DNA from: Stomoxys calcitrans | Lineage: Eukaryota; Arthropoda; Insecta; Diptera; Muscidae | Reading direction: 5' to 3' | Length of the DNA stretch: 64,000 bases | NCBI RefSeq assembly: GCF_963082655.1 | Contig: NC_081555.1 | Span: 145,305,442-145,369,441, forward strand | Part shown: one piece after another, positions 10,946 to 20,784 of the stretch | Layout: each line of letters begins with the position of its first letter | Numbering within the stretch: position 1 is the first letter of the stretch | Notes under the pieces: generated by a model | What the model saw: only the letters and a program-made list of their open reading frames with translations | What the model was told of the DNA's origin: nothing | Databases searched by the model: none | Translations under genes and position numbers: made by a program

Positions 10946-12377
10946 AACAAGTAAGAAGGCGTTAAGTTCGGCCGGGCCGAACTTTGGATACCCACCACCT
11001 CGGGTATATATGTGAACCACATTTCGTCAAAATCCAGTGAAAAATGCATACCTTAAGCCCCATAGCAGCTCTATAGATATCATCCGATTTAGACCAAATG
11101 CTTATAAGTACAAGTCAGTGTTCAACCGAGAGATCGGTCTATATGGCAGCTATATCCAAATCTGGACCGATCTGAGCCAAATTGAAGACAAATATCGAAG
11201 GGCCCAACACAAGTCATTGTCCCAAATTTCGGCGACATCGGACAATAAATGCGCTTTTTATGGGCCCAAAACCTTAAATCGAGAGATCGGTCTATATGGC
11301 AGCTATATCCAAATCTGAACCGATCAGGACCAAATAGAAGAAAGATGTCGAAGGGCATAAGGCAAATCACTGTCCCAAATTTCAGCAAAATCGTAAAATA
11401 AATGTGGCTTTTATGGGCCTAAGACCATAAATCGGAGGATCGGTCTATATGGCAGCTATATCCAAATTTGGACCAATTTAGGCCAAATTGACGAAGAATG
11501 TCGAAGGGCTCAACGCAACTCACTGTCCCAAATTTCAGCAAAATCGGATAATAAATGGGGCTTTTATGGGCGTAAGACCATAAATCGGAGGATCGATCTA
11601 TATGGCAGCTATATCCAAATTTAGACCGATCTGGGCCAAATTGACGAAGGATGTCGACTGGCCCAACGCAACTCACTGTCCCAAATTTCAGTAAAATCGG
11701 ATAATTAATGTGGCTTTTATGGGCCTAAGACCATAAATCGGAGGATCGGTCTATATGGCAGCTATATCCAAATCTTTACCGATCTGAGCCAAATTGACGA
11801 AGGATGTCGACAGGCTCAACGCAACTCACTGTCCCAAATTTCAGCAAAATCGGATAATAAATGTGGCTTTTATGGGCCTAAGACCATAAATCGGAGGATC
11901 GGTCTATATGGCAGCTATATCCAAATCTGGACCGATCTGGGCCATATTGACGAAGAATGTTGAAGGGCCTAACACAACTCACTGTGCCAAATTTCATCCA
12001 AATCGGATATAAAATGTGGCTTTTATGATCCTAAGACCCCAAATCTGAGGATCGGTCTATATGGGAGCTATATCCAAAGTTGGACCGATCTGAGCCAAAT
12101 TGACGAAGGATGTCGAAGGGCCCAACGCAACTCACTGTCGCAAATTTCAGCAAAATCGGATAATAAATGTGGCTTTTATGGGCCTAAGACCCTAAATCGG
12201 CGGATCGGTCTATATGGGGGCTATATCAAGATATAGTCCGATATAGCCCATCTTCGAACGTAACCTGCTTATGGACAAAAAAAGAATCTGTGCAAAATTT
12301 CAGCTCAATATCTCAATTTTTAAAGACTGTAGCGTAATTTCAACAGATCTTAGATTTTCACGCTGATCAAGAATATA
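10946..12377 (-). mobile_element. Family A element, 5' tip lost at the T insertion
   Basis: The minus-strand 3' end has ACTTGTT and hairpin TTCGGCCCGGCCGAA (reverse complement at 10967-10981). About eight monomers lead into the 5' core and the start of AAGAATATA at 12370-12377, where element T begins. The remaining 5' tip (core, TATACCC end) is not found on the far side of T. Its 3'-proximal monomers encode nearly the same peptide string as the element at 29091-30338, so those copies are close relatives. Confidence 0.82.
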
Positions 12378-12984
12378 AAGGGTGATTTTTGTGAGGTTAG
12401 GATTTTCATGCATTAGTATTTGACAGATCACGTGGGATTTCAGACATGGTGTCAAAGAGAAAGATGCTCAGTATGCTTTGACATTTCATCATGAATAGAC
12501 TTACTAACGAGCAACGCTTGCAAATCATTGAATTTTATTACCAAAATCAGTGTTCGGTTCGAAATGTGTTCATTCACCGTAACGTTGCGTCCAACAGCAT
12601 CTTTGAAAAAATACGGTCCAATGATTCCACCAGCGTACAAACCACACCAAACAGTGCATTTTTCGGGATGCATGGGCAGTTCTTGAACGGCTTCTGGTTG
12701 CACTTCACTCCAAATGCGGCAATTTTGCTTATTTACGTAGCCATTCAACCAGAAATGAGCCTCATCGCTGAACAAAATTTGTCAAAATTTTAACACATTT
12801 CGAACCGAACACTGATTTTGGTAATAAAATTCAATGATTTGCAAGCGTTGCTCGTTAGTAAGTCTATTCATGATGAAATGTCAAAGCATACTGAGCATCT
12901 TTCTCTTTGACACCATGTCTGAAATCCCACGTGATCTGTCAAATACTAATGCATGAAAATCCTAACCTCAAAAAAATTACCCTT
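12378..12984. mobile_element. Tc1/mariner-type non-autonomous element T, copy 1 (607 bp)
   Basis: Two inverted arms of 193 bp (12378-12570 and 12792-12984) begin AAGGGTGATTTTTGTGAGG and are flanked by TA. Each arm carries the start of a transposase frame, MNRLTNEQRLQIIEFYYQ and onward to about residue 27, the expected N-terminal helix-turn-helix region. Between the arms lies an internal transposase piece. An element of identical length is at 53970-54576. It cannot encode a complete transposase and must move in trans if at all. Confidence 0.85.
12571..12784 (-). pseudogene. Internal fragment of a Tc1/mariner-superfamily transposase
   Basis: On the minus strand about 70 codons read FSDEAHFWLNGYVNKQNC, then IWSEVQPEAVQELP, HPEKCTVWCGLYAGGIIGP and YFFKDAVGRNVTVNE. 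The FSDE block carries what should be the second catalytic aspartate of the IS630/Tc1/mariner DDE core. The first Asp region and the third acidic residue are missing, as is everything between the N-terminal 27 codons and this block. The piece is a remnant trapped between the inverted arms. The second copy (54170-54383) lies on the plus strand and reads WSEEQPEAVQ where this one has WSEVQ. Confidence 0.85.
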
Positions 12985-12990
12985 TACTTG

Positions 12991-14606
12991 TTTTTATACC
13001 CACCACCGAAGGATGGGGGTATATTCATTTTGTCATTCCGTTTGCAACACATCGAAATATCCATTTCCGACCCTATAAAGTATATATATTCTTGATCAGC
13101 GTAAAAATCTAAGACGATCTAGCCATGTCTGTCCGTCTGTCCGTCTGTCTGTTGAAATCACGCTACAGTCTTCAAAAATAGAGATATTGAGCTGAAATTT
13201 TGCACAGATTCTTTTTTTGTCCATAAGCAGGTTAAGTTCGAAGATGGGCTATATCCGACTATATCTAGATATAGCCCCCATATAGACCGATCCGCCGATT
13301 TAGGGTCTTAGGCCCATAAAAGCCACATTTATTATCCGATTTTGTTGAAATTTGGGACAGTGAGTTGTGTTAGGCCCTTCGACATCATTTGTCAATTTGG
13401 CTCAGATCGGTCGAGATTTGGATATAGCTGCCATATAGACCGATCCTCCGATTTAGGGTCTAAGGCCCATAAAAGCCACATTTATTATTCGATTTCGCTA
13501 AAATTTGGGACAGTGAGTTGTCTTAGGCCCTTTGACATATTTCTTTAATTTGGTCCAGATCGGTTCAGATTTGGATATAGCTGCCATATAGACCGATCCT
13601 CCGGTTTAGGGTCTTAGGCCCACAAAAGCCACATTTATTATCCGATTTTGATGAAATTCGGGGCAGTGAATTTTGTAAGGCCCATCGACATCCTTCGTTA
13701 ATTTGGCTCAGATCGGTCCAGATTTGGATATAGCTGCCATATAGATCGATCCTCCAATTTATGGTGTAATGCCATAATAGCCACATTCATTATCCGATTT
13801 TGCTGAAATTTGGGACAGTGAGGTGTGTTAGGCCCTTTGACATATGTCTTCAATTTGGTCCAGATCGGTTCAAATTTGGATATAGCTGCCATATAGACCG
13901 ATTTCTTGATTTATGGTTTTGGGTCCATAACATGCTCATTTATTGCCAGATGTCCCCAAAATTTGGAACAGTGAATTAAGTTAATCCCCTTGACATACTT
14001 CTGCAATATCGCACAGATCGATCCAGATTTGGATATAGCTGCCATATAGACCGATATCTAGGTTTTAGGTTTTGGGGCCATAAAAGACGCATTTATTGCC
14101 CGATGTCGCTGAAATTTGAGGTAGTGAGTTTGGTTAGGCTTTTCGACGTCCTTCTTCAATTTTGCCTAGATCGGTCCAGATTTGAATATAGCTGCCATAT
14201 AGACCGATCTCTGGATTTAAGGTTTAGGGCCCATAAAAGAGGCATTTATTGTCCGATTTCGCCGAAATTTGGACAGTGCTTAGTGTTAGGCTCTTCGATA
14301 TGTTTATGCAACTTGGCCCAAATCGGTCCAGATTTGGATATAGCTGCCATGTAGACCGATATCTCGATTTAAAGTCTTGGCCCCATAAAAGGCGCATTTA
14401 TAATCCGATTTCACTGAAATTTGACACAGTGACTTATGTTCGGCTTTTCGACATCCGTGTCGTATATAGTTCAGATCGGTATGAGGTATATGAGTATAAG
14501 GTATGAAATTTTCACCGAATTTTGATGAAAGGTGGTTTACATATATACCCGAGGTGGTGGGTATCCAAAGTTCGGCCCGGCCGAACTTAACGCCTTTTTA
14601 CTTGTT
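12991..14606 (+). mobile_element. Complete family A element
   Basis: The 5' end is TTTTATACCCACCACCGAAG, with the TATAAAG core, a short GTCY tract (13127-13151) and an array of monomers. The 3' end has GGTGGTGGGTAT, hairpin TTCGGCCCGGCCGAA (14571-14585) and ACTTGTT. It lies in inverted orientation to the family A element at 10946-12377, with T between them. Confidence 0.88.
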
Positions 14607-14980
14607 GTTTTTCCACTGTGCTCTGATTCGTTTGCATGTAACCACGACTAGTTCGCATCCTAACGCGACTAGTTCACTAGTTCGCATACTAATGCTGTTT
14701 GGTTCGCATCCAAATGCGATCCATTCGCACCACTTTTCCTTAACATTGCTCTTGTTTTTCCAGACTCCAGCCGAAACAACGGTGATAACCACGGTGTGCG
14801 CATTATCCAAATCTTAGCCCCCTGAAAAAAACCCACAGCCAGAAGACAACCAAATACCAAACAATCCGAAAACTTGCCGAATCGTTAACCGCCAGACAAC
14901 GCAACCATATCGCCCCCTCCGAGCACCAATGAAACCAATCTACATCCAGCGACTACCGGGTTAAGCGCCTCACTGACATA
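14607..14980. other. Unassigned spacer with short degenerate repeats
   Basis: Between about 14625 and 14740 the motif ACTAGTTCGCAT or GGTTCGCATCC recurs several times with variable spacing. The rest has no repeat family or domain I recognise. The small frames at 14503-14860 overlap the flanking repeat and are not convincing. Confidence 0.45.
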
Positions 14981-16681
14981 CACCAACCATCTTTTTAGTA
15001 GCTTTATCTAAAAATAAATCGATCTGAACCATATACGATACGGATGTCGAAAAGATGAAGACTTCGAAGGGTCTAACAAAACTCTCTTTCCCAACCGTCA
15101 GCAAAATCGGATAATAAATGTGGCTTTTATGGGCCCAAGACTCTAAATCGGCGGATCGGTCTATATAGCAACTATATCCAAATTTGGACCGATCTGAGCC
15201 AAATTAGTGAAGGATATCGAGAGGCCTAACACAACTCACTGTCTCAAATTTCAGCAAAATCGGATAATAAATGTGGCTTTTATAGGCCTAAGACCCTAAA
15301 TCGGCGGATCGGTCTATATGGCAGCTATATCCAAATTTGGGCCGATCTTGGCCAAATTGATGAAGACTGTCGAAGGGCCGAAGACAACTACCTGTCCCAA
15401 ATTTCAGCAAAATCGGATAATAAATGTGGCTTTTATGGGCCTAAGACCTTAAATCGGCGGATAGGTATATATGGCAGCTATATCCAAATCTGAGCCGATC
15501 TGAGCCAAATTGATAACGGATGTCGATGGGCCTAACACAACTCACTGTCTCAAATTTCAGCAAAATCGGATAATAAATGTGGCTTTTATAGGCCTAAGAC
15601 CCTAAATCGGCGGATCGGTCTATATGGCAGCTATATCCAAATTTGGGCCGATCTTGACCAAATTGATGAAGACTGTAGAAGGGCCTAAGACAACTCTCTT
15701 TCCCAACCTTCAGCAAAATCGGATAATAAATGTGGCTTTTATAGGCCTAAGACCCTAAATCGGCAGATCGGTCTATATGGCAGCTATATCCAAATTTGGG
15801 CCGATCTTGACCAAATTGATGAAGACTGTAGAAGGGCCTAAGACAACTCTTTTTCCCAACCTTCAGCAAAATCGGATAATAAATGTGGCTTTTATGGGCC
15901 TAAGACCTTAAATCGGCGGATAGGTATATATGGCAGCTATATCCAAATCTGGGCCGATCTTGGCCAAATTGATGAAGACTGTCGAAGGGCCTAAGACAAC
16001 TACCTGTCCCAAATTTCAGCAAAATCGGATAATAAATGTGGCTTTTATGGGCCTAAGACCTTAAATCGGCGGATAGGTATATATGGCAGCTATATCCAAA
16101 TCTGGGCCGATCTTGGCCAAATTGATGAAGACTGTCGAAGGGCCTAAGACAACTACCTGTCCCAAATTTCAGCAAAATCGGATAATAAATGTGGCTTTTA
16201 TGGGCCTAAGACCTTAAATCGGCGGATAGGTATATATGGCAGCTATATCCAAATCTGAGCCGATCTGAGCCAAATTGATAACGGATGTCGATGGGCCTAA
16301 CACAACTCACTGTCTCAAATTTCAGCAAAATCGGATAATAAATGCACCTATTATGACCCCAAAACCTAAAACCGCGATATCGGTCTATATGGCAGCTATT
16401 TCTAAATCTGAACCGATCAAGGCCAAATCAAAGAAAGATGTCGATGGATCTAACACAACTCACTGTCCCACATTTCAGCAAAATCGGATTATAATTGTTT
16501 CTTGTATGGGCCTAGGATCGTAAATCGGCGGATCGGTCTATATGGCAGCTATATCCTAATCTGGGCGGATCTGGGCCAAATTGATGAAGGCTGTCGAGGG
16601 GTCTAACATAACTCACTGTATCAAGATATAGTCCGATTTAGCCCATCTTCGAACTTAACCTGCTTATGGTCAAAAAAAAAA
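14981..16681 (-). mobile_element. Family A element 'C1', 3' portion (monomer array)
   Basis: Minus-strand A monomers begin near 14981 (TTTTTAGTAGCTTTATCT) without the terminal hairpin, so the 3' end is truncated. Successive landmarks at 15311 and 15464 are 153 bp apart. Several neighbouring monomers share the unusual AACTACCTGTCCC or AACTCTCTTTCCC variants, a sign of local monomer duplication. The element breaks in the A-run of CTTATGGTCAAAAAAAAA, where another A element is inserted, and resumes after 18428. Confidence 0.85.
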
Positions 16682-18427
16682 CAAGTAAAAAGGCGTTAAG
16701 TTCGGCCGGGCCGAACTTTGGATACCCACCACCTCGGGTATATATGTAAACCACCTTTCATCAAAATTTGTTGAAAATTTCATACCTTATGTCCCATATC
16801 AGTTATATCAAAATAGGTTCCGATTTGGACCAAACACTAATATGTATACCTTTTATGGGGCCAAGACTTTAAATCGAGATATCGGTCTATATGGCAGCTA
16901 CATCCAAATCTGGACCGATCTGTGCGATATTGCAGAAGTATGTCAAGGCCCTTAACCTAACTCACTGTCCCAAATTTCGGCGACATCGGACAATAAATGA
17001 GCATTTTAAGGGCCCAAAACCATAAATCAAGAAATTGGTCTATATGGCAGCTATATCCAAATCTGATCCGATCTGGACCAAATTGAAGAAAGTTATCGAA
17101 AGGGCTAACACAACTCATTGTCCCAAATTACAGCAAAATCGGATAATAAATGTGGCTTTTATGGGCCTAACACCATAAATCGAAGGATCGGTCTATATGG
17201 CAGCTATATCCAAATCTGGACCGATCTGAGCCAAATTGACGGAGGATGTTAACGGACCTTACACAACTCACTGTCCCAAATTTCAGGAAAATCGGATAAT
17301 AAATGTGGCTTTTATGGGCCTTAGGCCCTTAATCGGAGGATCGGTCTATATGGCAGCTATATCCAAATCTGAACCGATCTAGGCCAAATTAACGGAGGAA
17401 GTCAAAGGGCCTAACACAACTCACTGACCCAAATTTCAGCAAAATCGGTTAATAAATGTGGCTTTTATGGGTCTTAGGCCCTAAATTGGAGGATCGGTCT
17501 ATATGACAGCTATATCCAAATCTGAACCGATCTGAGCCAAATTAACGAAGGATGTTGAAGGGCCTAACACAACTCACTGTCCCAAATTATAGCAAAATCG
17601 GACAATAAATGTGGCTTTTATGGGCCTAAGAGCATAAATTTGAGGATCGGTCTATATAGCAGCTATATCCAAATCTGAACCGATCTTAGCCATATTGACG
17701 GAAGATGTCGAAGGGCATAAGACAACTCACTGTCCCAAATTTCAGCAAAATTGGATAATAAATGTGGCTTTTATGGGCCTAGGACCCTAAATCGGAGGAT
17801 CGGTCTATATGACAGCTATATCCAAATCTGGACCGATCTGAGCCAAATTGACGGAGGATGTTAAAGGGCCTAACACAACTCACTGTCCAAAGTTTCAGCA
17901 AAATCGGATAATAAATGTGGCTTTTATTGGCCTAAGACCCTAAATCGGCGGATCGGTCTATATGGCAGCTATATCCAAATCTGAACCGATCTGAGCCAAA
18001 TTAACGAAGGATGTCGAAGGGCCTAACACAACTTACTGCCCCAAATTTCAACAAAATCGGATAAAAAATGTGGCTTTTATGGGCCTAAGACCCTAAATCG
18101 GCGGATCGGTCGATATGGGGGCTATATCAAGATATAGTCCGATATAGCCCATCTTCGAACTTAACCTGCTTATGGACAAAAAAAGAATCTGTGCAAAATT
18201 TCAGCTCAATATCTCTATTTTTAAAGACTGTAGCGTGATTTCAACAGACAGACGGACAGACGGACAGACGGACAGACGGACAGACGGACGGACATGTCTA
18301 GATCGTCTTAGATTTTTACGCTGATCAAGAATATATATACTTTATAGGGTCGGAAATGGATATTTCGATGTGTTGCAAACGGAATGACAAAATGAATATA
18401 CCCCCATCCGTCGGTGGTGGGTATAAA
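16682..18427 (-). mobile_element. Complete family A element inserted in another A element
   Basis: The minus-strand 3' end ACTTGTTTT is at 16682, with hairpin TTCGGCCCGGCCGAA on the minus strand (16701-16715). Monomers, a GTCY tract (18246-18294) and the 5' end follow, closing with GGGTATAAAAA at 18429. The host sequence breaks inside GGTCAAAAAAAAA and resumes GAATCAGTATAACG; intact copies read GGACAAAAAAAGAATCTGTG. Insertion was therefore into an A/T-run with no evident target duplication, as known for Helentrons. Confidence 0.88.
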
Positions 18428-18580
18428 AAGAATCAGTATAACGTTTCAATTCAAAATCTCCATTTTTAAAGACTCGAGCGCGATCTCAACAGACAGACGG
18501 ACAGACGGACGGACATGTCTAGATGGTCTTAGATTTTTACGCTGATCAAGAATATATATGCTTTATGGGGTCGGAAATGG
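18428..18580 (-). mobile_element. 5' segment of the interrupted family A element (copy 1 of triplication)
   Basis: After the inserted element the older A copy resumes GAATCAGTATAACGTTTC, then a short GTCY tract (18491-18515) and the TATAAAG core. It is cut at GGGGTCGGAAATGG by the SINE. The same arrangement recurs at 20358-20510 and 22288-22440. In copy 3 the element continues after the SINE to 22839. Confidence 0.85.
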
Positions 18581-18851
18581 AGGCCACCGTAGCGCAGAGG
18601 TTAGCATGTCCGCCTATGACGCTGAACGCCTGGGTTCGAATCCTGGCAAGACCATCAGAAAAAATTTTCAGCGGTGGTTTTCCCCTCCTAATGCTGGCGA
18701 CATTTGTGAGGTACTATGCCATGTAAAACTTCTCTCCACAGAGGTGTTGCAGTGCGGCTCGCCGTTCGGACTCGGCTATAAAAAGGAGATCCCTTATTAT
18801 TGAGCTTAAACTTGAGTCGGACTGCACTCATTGATATGTGAGCAGTTTGCC
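18581..18851 (+). mobile_element. SINE S, copy in triplication unit 1 (tail truncated)
   Basis: The head is identical to the full SINE at 22441 except for two bases (GAACGCCTGG, CTGGCAAG). Box A is TAGCGCAGAGGTTAGCATG (18590-18608) and box B is GGTTCGAATCC (18633-18643). The 3' tail is lost because the tandem-duplication junction falls inside it. The frames at 18523-18803 are fortuitous reads through this SINE. Confidence 0.9.
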
Positions 18852-18854
18852 TGT

Positions 18855-20784
18855 GATCTGTGCGATATTGCAGAAGTATGTCAAGGCCCTTAACCTAACT
18901 CACTGTCCCAAATTTCGGCGACATCGGACAATAAATGAGCATTTTAAGGGCCCAAAACCATAAATCAAGAAATTGGTCTATATGGCAGCTATATCCAAAT
19001 CTGATCCGATCTGGACCAAATTGAAGAAAGTTATCGAAAGGGCTAACACAACTCATTGTCCCAAATTACAGCAAAATCGGATAATAAATGTGGCTTTTAT
19101 GGGCCTAACACCATAAATCGAAGGATCGGTCTATATGGCAGCAATATCCAAATCTGGACCGATCTGAGCCAAATTGACGGAGGATGTTAACGGACCTTAC
19201 ACAACTCACTGTCCCAAATTTCAGGAAAATCGGATAATAAATGTGGCTTTTATGGGCCTTAGGCCCTTAATCGGAGGATCGGTCTATATGGCAGCTATAT
19301 CCAAATCTGAACCGATCTAGGCCAAATTAACGGAGGAAGTCAAAGGGCCTAACACAACTCACTGACCCAAATTTCAGCAAAATCGGTTAATAAATGTGGC
19401 TTTTATGGGTCTTAGGCCCTAAATTGGAGGATCGGTCTATATGACAGCTATATCCAAATCTGAACCGATCTGAGCCAAATTAACGAAGGATGTTGAAGGG
19501 CCTAACACAACTCACTGTCCCAAATTATAGCAAAATCGGACAATAAATGTGGCTTTTATGGGCCTAAGAGCCTAAATTTGAGGATCGGTCTATATAGCAG
19601 CTATATCCAAATCTGAACCGATCTTAGCCATATTGACGGAAGATGTCGAAGGGCATAAGACAACTCACTGTCCCAAATTTCAGCAAAATTGGATAATAAA
19701 TGTGGCTTTTATGGGCCTAGGACCCTAAATCGGAGGATCGGTCTATATGACAGCTATATCCAAATCTGGACCGATCTGAGCCAAATTGACGGAGGATGTT
19801 AAAGGGCCTAACACAACTCACTGTCCAAAGTTTCAGCAAAATCGGATAATAAATGTGGCTTTTATTGGCCTAAGACCCTAAATCGGCGGATCGGTCTATA
19901 TGGCAGCTATATCCAAATCTGAACCGATCTGAGCCAAATTAACGAAGGATGTCGAAGGGCCTAACACAACTTACTGCCCCAAATTTCAACAAAATCGGAT
20001 AAAAAATGTGGCTTTTATGGGCCTAAGACCCTAAATCGGCGGATCGGTCTATATGGGGGCTATATCAAGATATAGTCCGATATAGCCCATCTTCGAACTT
20101 AACCTGCTTATGGACAAAAAAAGAATCTGTGCAAAATTTCAGCTCAATATCTCTATTTTTAAAGACTGTAGCGTGATTTCAACAGACAGACGGACAGACG
20201 GACAGACGGACAGACGGACGGACATGTCTAGATCGTCTTAGATTTTTACGCTGATCAAGAATATATATACTTTATAGGGTCGGAAATGGATATTTCGATG
20301 TGTTGCAAACGGAATGACAAAATGAATATACCCCCATCCGTCGGTGGTGGGTATAAAAAGAATCAGTATAACGTTTCAATTCAAAATCTCCATTTTTAAA
20401 GACTCGAGCGCGATCTCAACAGACAGACGGACAGACGGACGGACATGTCTAGATGGTCTTAGATTTTTACGCTGATCAAGAATATATATGCTTTATGGGG
20501 TCGGAAATGGAGGCCACCGTAGCGCAGAGGTTAGCATGTCCGCCTATGACGCTGAACGCCTGGGTTCGAATCCTGGCAAGACCATCAGAAAAAATTTTCA
20601 GCGGTGGTTTTCCCCTCCTAATGCTGGCGACATTTGTGAGGTACTATGCCATGTAAAACTTCTCTCCACAGAGGTGTTGCAGTGCGGCTCGCCGTTCGGA
20701 CTCGGCTATAAAAAGGAGATCCCTTATTATTGAGCTTAAACTTGAGTCGGACTGCACTCATTGATATGTGAGCAGTTTGCCTGT
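18855..20784. repeat. Tandem triplication, copy 2 (hybrid)
   Basis: This copy is 1930 bp. Its left part shares four markers with copy 3 (GCAGCAATAT, AGAGCCTAAA, GGTCTATATG and the shorter GTCY tract). Its right part shares four with copy 1 (AGATGGTCTT, AATATATATGC, GAACGCCTGG, CTGGCAAGACC). The switch lies between about 20220 and 20455. This is the structure expected from unequal crossing over between two diverged tandem copies. Confidence 0.93.
20511..20781 (+). mobile_element. SINE S, copy in triplication unit 2 (tail truncated)
   Basis: This appears identical to the SINE in unit 1, with box A at 20520-20538 and box B at 20563-20573. It ends at the same junction, GTTTGCC then TGT then GATCTGTGCG. 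Confidence 0.9.

Larger units (their letters stand above)
16917..18854. repeat. Tandem triplication, copy 1
   Basis: This segment begins GATCTGTGCGATATTGC and ends in a SINE at GTTTGCC plus TGT. It recurs at 18855 and 20785, offsets 1938 and 1930. The 8-bp difference is one extra CAGACGGA unit in this copy's GTCY tract. Diagnostic bases here: GCAGCTATAT (about 17202), AGAGCATAAA (about 17630), GGTCGATATG (about 18108), AGATGGTCTT (18521) and GAACGCCTGG (about 18622). Confidence 0.95.

Noticed and set aside
12378..12984. Intact transposase gene in element T
   Set aside because: Only the first ~27 codons and an internal ~70 codons are present, in opposite orientations in copy 1; two catalytic residues are missing.
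14981..18427. CRISPR-like regular repeats
   Set aside because: Units are contiguous 153-bp tandem monomers without distinct spacers, in a eukaryotic transposon context.
18590..18660. tRNA genes at 18590, 20520 and 22450
   Set aside because: A and B boxes are tRNA-like, but there is no good cloverleaf acceptor or anticodon stem, and each continues into the same SINE body and tail.
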